Assembly (NCBI GenBank): GCA_030247885.1
Contig: JAPDRO010000009.1
Coordinates: 682,001 to 746,000 of the forward strand
Direction: 5' to 3'
Source of the DNA: Taxawa tesnikishii (nom. ined.)
Lineage: Eukaryota; Ascomycota; Dothideomycetes; Dothideales
DNA length: 64,000 nucleotides
Under the pieces are notes generated by a model. The model ran no database searches and had not been told where the DNA came from. It saw only the letters and a program-made list of their open reading frames with translations. A program made the translations under genes and the position numbers. Each line of letters opens with the position of its first letter. The first letter of the stretch is position 1. Of the stretch, positions 57,474 to 64,000 are shown piece after piece.

Positions 57474-58377
57474 TATGAAGCCTGCTTGGCTTGATTGTAC
57501 TGTACACTCCGATCTTCTTTGCGGCGTTTTGCGGCAATTGTAGCATATGTACAACAAACAGAGTATAGGTGTTCGGACACTGATGTATGTCGCGTATGGA
57601 GAACTTGTTCGTTTTGGTCGTTCTTCCAAACCCCGTGGGGCGTTAGAGGTTGTGATATCAACTCTCTTGACAACTGATCGTAAGCGGCGCGTTCCCGTTG
57701 TTCCACTCCGGAGAGTGCTTCCGCAGTCACCGCAGAAACAGGTTATACTAATCTTGTGGTTCAGGAGATGGGATAGCATCGGCAAGCATCCTTCCGGTGA
57801 ACGTCCATCTCTTGGGCATTATGCGTGAAGGCTTCAGCGTGCCCTATCGCTCCATGACTACATTGCTGCACCGATTGTAGAGGTTGAATGGTACGTGAGG
57901 GACTAAGGAGCGTATCGCCCGATATATAGGAGATGTGGATTAGATTAGATCCTGGATGCGACATGCTCGAAACAAAATAGAGATGCATACAACGCAAACT
58001 TCTAGTCTCCAGATAAACTCGGCTGATCATGCTTCCTGCCGGCACTCATCTTCGAAATTGTATGACCAGTCACAACGATCAAAGACAAGACCTGACAAGC
58101 GGGTACTGTACTGCCGTATATGTTGGTGACTCGAAGGTCAGAGGCTGTGCTGCGCCTCACAATACTAACCGCCAGCATCAGCTATTCATAGTAGCTCTAT
58201 AGCCAATGCCATGACTCACAGCTTCTGGATACGGGAATGCCCTCTACAAGTTAAGTAGATGTTTGATCCCGTTTTTACATTCCAACGTATCTCTCAAACA
58301 TTCCAAAACAGGACTCCTCGAGATAATATTTCAGCTGACCGCCTTACTGTCCTTCGTTGACAGTCGGGATCATCAGG
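57474..58377. other. intergenic
   Basis: About 900 bases between two plus-strand genes with no coding signal. Confidence 0.4.
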
Positions 58378-59205
58378 ATGGAGACAGCAGAAAGAAAAAC
58401 CAGCAGCAAGGCCCTAATCCCCACCAGCAACTCAGCTGTCCAATCGGCTACCAATTGCGCACTCTCAAACTGGATAATCCTTGAACGAATCTTCGATATG
58501 ATCAGCGCGGACGAAGCTTTCTCCTGTGAAACATGCCCTGTTAAAGGCACCGACGCCGATTCCATGAAAGACGATCCGGAAAGCCATTGGTGTCGCGACT
58601 GTAGTTACTATCATTGCCGTGGCGTTCTTCTCCGCTGCAGTCTCGTGAACAGGTTCTGGTTCCAGGAAGCAACAAAGATATTGTGGAAGCGACCTTATAC
58701 GTTCCTGCACGATCATGGCACAACTCTAACGTCGCTGCTCGGGTGGCCTGAAGGTGGTGAAAGGCGACAATACTACGCCGGCTTGATTGAAGAAGGAACG
58801 GAGCGTACTGCAGAAGAGCGTCGTCGGAGAAGGGTTCTTGATACCAGATATGGATCCATAGAGACCCTCTCCTTTCCAAAGATGAAGACACTATACATGA
58901 GTCTGGACCTAGATGGTCATGTCCCGCAAATGCGAGGCGCCGCCGTCGAGAGATTGGTGCTCGATCCCCATTACGAAAGTTGCAACCCGGAGACTTGGTT
59001 CGTCGACCAAGATACTCTAGAAACAATCCTTGACGAATTGGCCGTCACCTTCCCAAATGTCAAGGAGATCGAGTTCATTGATCGAGCGCTCGCGTGGCCT
59101 GGATCGTTGCAGCGCTTTGCGAAGCGGATGAGTCGCCTGGAAACTTTCGACCATGACATGGTGCTGGAAACCAGCCAAGCATGCGAGTTCGGTAGCTTAG
59201 TATAA
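58378..59205 (+). CDS. F-box-like protein with a cysteine-rich insertion
   Basis: Intronless, 275 residues. The N-terminal part has the F-box outline: WIILERIFDMISADEAF, then LLRCSLVNRFWFQEATKILW with the usual closing Trp. The two halves are separated by about 35 residues containing CETCPV and HWCRDCSYYHC, which could bind a metal. Such F-box proteins couple substrates to SKP1-cullin ubiquitin ligases. The rest (LSFPKMKTLYMSLDLDG, LDELAVTFPNVKEIEFID) resembles a leucine-rich-repeat-like substrate region, which ends abruptly at 275 residues; many fungal members are longer, so it may be shortened. Confidence 0.65.
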   Translation: METAERKTSSKALIPTSNSAVQSATNCALSNWIILERIFDMISADEAFSCETCPVKGTDADSMKDDPESHWCRDCSYYHCRGVLLRCSLVNRFWFQEATKILWKRPYTFLHDHGTTLTSLLGWPEGGERRQYYAGLIEEGTERTAEERRRRRVLDTRYGSIETLSFPKMKTLYMSLDLDGHVPQMRGAAVERLVLDPHYESCNPETWFVDQDTLETILDELAVTFPNVKEIEFIDRALAWPGSLQRFAKRMSRLETFDHDMVLETSQACEFGSLV

Positions 59206-59460
59206 GCAAAGGCGGGCGAGTGGTACGACAGTGAGGGAAGAAAGATGGAAGGAACGAAAGTCCAAGAGTGAACGAATGCGAAAGGTTGAATTGATGTTCA
59301 CTAGCTACGATCCTTGGTCACGCACAGTTCTTGCATCTCTGGGCCCTGATCCTATGAAGCCAACGATGGGTTCTACGACAGGTGTTGGAGGACTGTTTGC
59401 GACTTCGACCAACTCACACATGCTGCTCCGAGACATGAGGCTTGGAATCTTGCATACACA

Positions 59461-60304
59461 CTAGCTAGACCGGGCCGCAGCCGGGTCTTTAGCATAGGCT
59501 CGGGTAGCGTACGGCCTCATAGTCAATTCGTACAATGCCTCCCATTCGTCCAGAGGGGTTCCATGCTCACGGTCGGTATCAACTTTCTCCCTGGTCATGT
59601 ATCAATATCAAGTACTCTCGTCACGGCGAATTGTTAGTGTCCGCTTACATGCAATTGCACGCGGCAGCACTTCTGGCGCTCCAATTTAGGCCCATAAAGA
59701 CAGTTATACCAGAAGAATATATCTGGTTCATGAACGAGACTTGTTGGAACCTTCGTTCGTTATCGGTTTGGCTAATGCAAACCCGATCGATCCAGAACAT
59801 TTGCCATGAAGTGGATCGAAGTTGTCGCAAAGCGCAAGAAAGATTATGGTGAACCTTAAACGGAGCTGCATCTAACGTTGTCTCAATGTACTCACGAGGT
59901 CCACAAACACAGAGTAGAGCAGTGCACTGCGGTGTGTCAGATAGCTTGACGAAACGCAATTCGCATCCAAGCGGCGCCTCTGAGATATGGCTAAGATAGC
60001 CGTCCTCTACGGGCTTCAGCCAAATTATCCTAAATTCATATGAGCCTTTCTTGAGCGGTTTGTAACGTGGATCGCTCGTCTTGATGCCGTGTGGTAAAGC
60101 AATGCTAGAATCCGCGATCGGCACGTAACTAGAGTCTGGATGTGAAGATGTTTAGTACGTATCTGCAGTGTAGAGTGAAGAGATTGAAAATTAGTCGTCA
60201 AAGGCGGACAAGTAGTATAACGACAATGTCACATAATGTATAATGGGAAGCTGAACAAGCAGGATCGCATCCATACAGATACCGGCAATCGTAAATGTTA
60301 CACT
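59461..60304 (-). CDS. HET-domain protein, 5' end uncertain
   Basis: The main exon (about 60130-59649) encodes a HET (heterokaryon incompatibility) domain: CELRFVKLSDTPQCTALL, VHHNLSCALRQLR, FWIDRVCISQTDNERRFQQV and MNQIYSSGITVFMGLNW. HET proteins trigger cell death on fusion of unlike strains. A GTAAGC..ACCAG intron joins it to a last exon 59590-59461 (DTDREHGTPLDEWEALYEL). The consensus YxALSYxWG is here QCTALLCVCG, so the block is diverged. No ATG opens the main exon; an upstream exon starting MMSGPIFNGRAQALIS (ending about 60304) would fit in phase through a ~170-base intron, but this is weakly supported. The product is short for the family, and may be a minor or decaying member. Confidence 0.55.
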
Positions 60305-60777
60305 TGATTTCTCTCAAAAGCCCTGCCCGGCCAGTCGCACTCAACTTAATCTTATCGTGTGAGCCTTTCCCCTCAGTCTTTCTCTGCGATCCTGAAGTTG
60401 TAGAGATCAGGGCTTGTGCTCTGCCGTTAAATATTGGTCCACTCATCATCAAGGCGCGATTGTTCGTTCTCTCATCTAAAATGCGTCGCGTTGAGATTTG
60501 CGCGAACCAGCAAGCCCATACGGAGGCGCGGTCTGTCGTCCCAAGCGCAGAGAGAATGGATAGGCTGGATCGTCATTGTCCGGTTATTCCAGCGGCCTTA
60601 TCACAGGATACGTGAGATCAGGTGCAGCCAATACGGACGAGGTTTGGCGCATACGAGACCGCGACTCTTGGGGACGACAGATTGATGCTGCACGCAGCTG
60701 TCATGGATTTTCCCCTTCCCTGTTACTTTTGACGCCAGGAAGTCCTATATCGTTCCACAGAGAGGAAGATCCAACGT
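60305..60777. other. intergenic (may include HET gene 5' end)
   Basis: The minus-strand open frame 60452-60305 is the candidate first HET exon; beyond it nothing is recognised. Confidence 0.35.
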
Positions 60778-62387
60778 TCATGCGCCAGCCATGAGCAAGT
60801 CGAACATACCCTGTGTAGCCCAAGCTGTCTGAGCAAGCTCAGTACAGTGGCGTACCCTACGGTGAAGCTGTGCAATGAGCCCATCGATTTCAGGCGACTC
60901 GCCCATTTGTCCGGCGTACAAGTCAAGGACAACCAGCGCGACATCATTCGTCAGCTTGAGGTAACGTGGGTGACCGATGTACTTGACCAGCCACTTGAGG
61001 ATGGGCTGCAGAGAAGTCTCATCACGACCCTTGAGCGCAGTGCGAAGAGCGGAGCGGTGCCGGAGTGCAGTAATCAGAGTTAGCATGTTTGGCTGGTAGA
61101 AGTTTGGCGCGTTGAGAACGAGATCAAGCGCTTGCGCGTATTGGCCTTTGCGAAGCGCGGTCTCCCACTTGGACTGGTTCTTGATCTTGCCTCTCGCGTT
61201 GCCGTCGATGACAATATCTGCGCCCTCGCCGGTGAAGTCCCTGCCTCTGGTCCTCCTCTTGTCGCCACCTCTCCTCTTGGCCCTCTTCTTGTCGTATTCC
61301 TCGATGGTACCTGCCATCAGCGCCTGCATCTCTCTCTCCGCTCCCTTGCCTGCGCCTTCTGCTGTCCCGAGAGCCGTGTCCGGAGGGAGAGCAAACCAGA
61401 TTGTAAACCAACGGCCAAGTGCTTGTCCTCCCTGTTTGCTCCAGATCCGACAACACTTAACGATAGCACAGGGCTTGGGTACTTGAATCCGGCAACCACG
61501 TTCCAGCCTGTTGTCTCAAAAATCTTGACATGCCCATCCAGTCCACCACTAACCACTCTAGTGGCGTCAGAAGCCAAAGCTAGCGACGTGACTGTCTTCT
61601 GATGGTTCCTCAACAGCTCCATTGGCCTACCAGCCACCAGATCCAGGACACTGATCTGGTTGTCCGCGCTTGCCAAGACCGTTGTCCCACTAGGCATGGG
61701 CAGCACGCTTTCCACGGCCGCCGCGTGCTTGAAAACCATGACACTTCTTCCGGAGGTCCTCGAATCCCAGAGCCTGACCGTCTGATCGTAACTTCCCGAC
61801 ACTAAAAGGTTCGCGCTCTGTCCTGGCATAAACGCACCACTGCGCACATAGTCCTGATGTCCCACGAAAGTAGTCGTACTCGCATCGCTAGGCAAATCCC
61901 ATAACCTGACCGTAGTATCATCGCTGCAGCTCATGAGGGCCGTCAGGTCGTTCGGGTTCCATTTTGTAACCCACACCGGCTGCTTGTGCTCTTTCCACGT
62001 CTTCAAGATCGCGCGCGAATTTGTGTCGAAAGCCTGTATAGCACCGCTGTCACCGCCCGCAAGCAGAATCCTTCCATCTCGTCGAATCTCGCCAGAGTGT
62101 GCAATATCATCGTAGCCAAAGCGTGTGATGGTCTTGAGGATCTTGCGGGTTTTAGAAGAAAAGATTTGTACGCGGCTGCCTGAGGTGACGGCAAAGGTAT
62201 CGGAGGGCGCGGTTGCGAGGGGATTCGAGGGAAGGTCCGGAAAGGAAATGTGCGTGATCGGGTTCGAATGCGGCGACGGAACTAGTTGTTGCGATTTAAA
62301 GCTCTTCCAGTAGTGCTGATCCGCAGTCAATGGCGCAGGGCCAGTGGGCAGCTTTATGGGCTGGAGAGGTTGGACTTCTGCCGCCAT
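60778..62387 (-). CDS. UTP15: U3 snoRNP protein UTP15
   Basis: Intronless, 536 residues with one base allowed. The N-terminal WD40 propeller is clear (GYDDIAHSGEIRRDGRILLA, SCSDDTTVRLWDLP, VSGSYDQTVRLWDSR, LASADNQISVLDL, VSGGLDGHVKIFE), followed by the UTP15 C-terminal domain (QALMAGTIEEYDKKRAKRR, NFYQPNMLTLITALRHRSAL, LPILKWL-type QPILKWLVKYIGHPRY). It belongs to the t-UTP/UtpA complex that starts pre-rRNA processing. The frame breaks at the GGG complementary to 61366-61368, between the WD40 and C-terminal parts, and is restored by one base (RTRLSG/TAEGAGKGAEREM). Confidence 0.94.
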
Positions 62388-62668
62388 GGTGAGTTATCAA
62401 GCGACAGTGGTGTTGTTACGGAAAAAAGTCACGGCGCAGAACTGTACAAGGCTTGGAAAAGTCGCGTTTGCTACAAATGATATTTTACCCGACATCCGCT
62501 CGCCAAGAATTGCCGATATCGAAGTGGCTAAACGCTTTCACATGCGCTGATACTTCCAACCAAGGGCAGCAGAAACATATACTACGATTACCTTGACTAC
62601 ACAAGCCAAAGCATAACAATTCCGGACTGGTCATCTTGGTTGCTTGGTCTAGCTGAGAGACGAAAGAA
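62388..62668. promoter_or_regulatory. divergent promoter of UTP15 and the DUF3253 gene
   Basis: 281 bases between two divergent starts; no specific element recognised. Confidence 0.4.
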
Positions 62669-62959
62669 ATGTCAGACTCTGCAAACAATCCTGTCTCGCA
62701 ACACCTGCAGCGCTTTCTCAACACACGACAACCGCCTAAGACATTCTGTCCGTCGGAGGTCGCACGAGCTCTGTCTTCAGAAGACCTTGAATCCGAAGGA
62801 GTCAAGGAGTGGCGGGAATTGATGCCAAGGATACGAGAGCTGGCGTGGGAGATGCGCGCCCGTGGTGAAGTAGAGGTACTTCAGAAGGGCGCGGTCCTGG
62901 AGCAAGAGACGTCGCTGGAGGGTATCAAAGGCCCAATAAGGTTACGCAGGGCCGGATGA
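62669..62959 (+). CDS. DUF3253 small protein
   Basis: A 96-residue intronless protein. The conserved pattern of DUF3253 is visible: FLNTRQPPKTFCPSEVARAL near residue 16, WRELMPRIRELAWEMRARGE in the middle, and the closing GIKGPIRLRR. The domain folds as a winged helix and is found in bacteria and fungi; its function is unknown. The fungal copies are often ascribed to transfer from bacteria, which I cannot test here. Confidence 0.85.
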   Translation: MSDSANNPVSQHLQRFLNTRQPPKTFCPSEVARALSSEDLESEGVKEWRELMPRIRELAWEMRARGEVEVLQKGAVLEQETSLEGIKGPIRLRRAG

Positions 62960-63161
62960 ATCACTGGAAAGAGGCCAACAGAAACTGTTTTGTACAAGGG
63001 GACGATCTCATCATGCATTGCTCGGCTACTACGAAAGAACAACGTGCCAAGAAAAGAAAATGTGAGGCTTTTGCAACAACAACCACCGACAAATCACCAC
63101 TCAAACCTCAACCCTTCCCCCGCTTTACTACTTCAGAACCTCCGACGGAGAGCGGGTCCGA

Positions 63162-64000
63162 CTAGCAGGAAGCACCGCTTGGAATGTTGCTGCACTTAGT
63201 GGACTTCTTGCCACCGGTGACGCTATTGCCCTTCCAGGTCCAGTCAGAGCAGGAGCCCTTTCCGCAAAGGATGTAGATGTCGGTGGCGGAGCTGGCGACA
63301 GAGCCAGTAACGCCAGAGACGGTCAGGTCGGTGATCGGAACGCCAGTGGTAGGGGTACCGGTCGGGCTGCCGTTCTCGTAGTCCTGCTCGATGACGATAC
63401 CGTACTTGGAGATGTTGCTGAGGGTAATGGCGGAGTAGGTCACGTTGTTAACGGAGCCAGTCGCGCCGTAGACGGTCTTGATCCGAGCACCGTTCTGGGA
63501 GTTGGAGATCTTGTTGTTGGCAATGTAGACGTTCTTGACGTCGTTATCGTCACGGCCGCCGACGGAGCCGATGGAGAGACCGTGACCACCGGAGCAGGTA
63601 CCGCCGGTAAAGGAGATGTCGGTACCAGAGTTGACGGCCAGGCAGTCGTCCTGGTTCTTGACGTTGGCACCGCTGATGTAGACACCAGTGGAGGAGCCGA
63701 CGTCGAAGGCGTCAGTGTTGTGGCCGAGCTCGCCAGAGTCACCGGCAGAGTTGTCGAGGGTGACGCTGATGACCTTCAGGTTGGTGGCGCTGTTGATGGA
63801 CATGAACTGAACTGGAGTGTTCTTGACGTTCAGACCCTGGATGGTGGAGTCGATCAGGGAGTGGGCGTAGAAGGCCTTGGGCTTGGTCTTTCCACCGTTG
63901 CTGCCCTCGCCATCCCACCATTTGGCACCGTTGCAGTCAATGACGTGGCCGGAGGCACCCTTGACGGTGATGTCGGTACCGGAGACGGAGATGAGAGGCC
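63162..64000 (-). CDS. endopolygalacturonase, GH28 (partial, 3' part)
   Basis: The reading frame runs from the right edge to a TAG at 63164-63162, about 279 residues without interruption. All GH28 catalytic motifs are present: [28 protein letters not shown] and RIKT, with the Asp trio and the His. Upstream [15 protein letters not shown] and [12 protein letters not shown] fit the substrate-groove region. The C-terminal cysteine pairs ([22 protein letters not shown]) are typical of secreted endopolygalacturonases, which cut homogalacturonan in plant cell walls. The signal peptide and N-terminus lie outside the window. Codon use is strongly C-ending, pointing to high expression. Confidence 0.96.
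   Translation of the reverse strand, partial: PLISVSGTDITVKGASGHVIDCNGAKWWDGEGSNGGKTKPKAFYAHSLIDSTIQGLNVKNTPVQFMSINSATNLKVISVTLDNSAGDSGELGHNTDAFDVGSSTGVYISGANVKNQDDCLAVNSGTDISFTGGTCSGGHGLSIGSVGGRDDNDVKNVYIANNKISNSQNGARIKTVYGATGSVNNVTYSAITLSNISKYGIVIEQDYENGSPTGTPTTGVPITDLTVSGVTGSVASSATDIYILCGKGSCSDWTWKGNSVTGGKKSTKCSNIPSGASC

Overview
The window is nuclear DNA from a filamentous ascomycete (Pezizomycotina). Protein-coding genes carry short introns of about 45-130 bases with fungal GT..AG signals, lie on both strands, and include lineage markers: PacC, a glycogenin with a long disordered tail, GH55 and GH28 wall-degrading enzymes, a HET-domain protein and GRGGAGN-repeat (DUF3602) proteins. A Dothideomycete is the best guess from overall protein flavour, but this is inference. 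No rRNA, tRNA, CRISPR array or bacterial operon was seen.

Layout. 0-7.7 kb: Yippee-like protein, DUF7918 protein, URA5 (pyrimidine synthesis), TEF1. 7.7-15.8 kb: gene-poor accessory stretch with relic coding sequence, two inverted 11-bp minisatellite arrays enclosing about 2 kb, a candidate small secreted protein, the tRNA deaminase TAD1, and a ~74-bp degenerate tandem array. 15.4-21 kb: pacC behind a dense cluster of its own binding motif, then a (6-4) photolyase/cryptochrome. 21.6-28.6 kb: small membrane protein, GRGGAGN protein, glycogenin, RPS3. 29-39.3 kb: myotubularin phosphatase, GH5 glucanase-like protein, ALG13, mitoribosomal mS35, GMC oxidoreductase. 40-48 kb: C1-tetrahydrofolate synthase, eIF3i, NOP14. 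48-55 kb: Zn2Cys6 regulator between short direct repeats, GH55 exo-1,3-glucanase. 55.6-64 kb: CDC26-like APC/C subunit, probable mitochondrial protein, F-box protein, HET-domain protein, UTP15, DUF3253 protein, and the 3' part of a polygalacturonase cut by the window edge.

The gene content is mainly housekeeping: translation and ribosome biogenesis (TEF1, RPS3, eIF3i, NOP14, UTP15, mS35, TAD1), one-carbon and pyrimidine metabolism, lipid signalling, glycogen and cell-wall glucan metabolism, pH and light response. I see no biosynthetic gene cluster and no phage-like system.

A technical pattern affects many entries. About 17 reading-frame breaks occur in otherwise well-conserved genes. Sixteen behave as exactly one missing base, nearly all at short homopolymer runs, and for every affected gene the summed exon lengths return to a multiple of three when one base per break is allowed. 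This points to homopolymer undercalling in the sequence rather than widespread gene decay, so these genes are annotated as real with the break noted.
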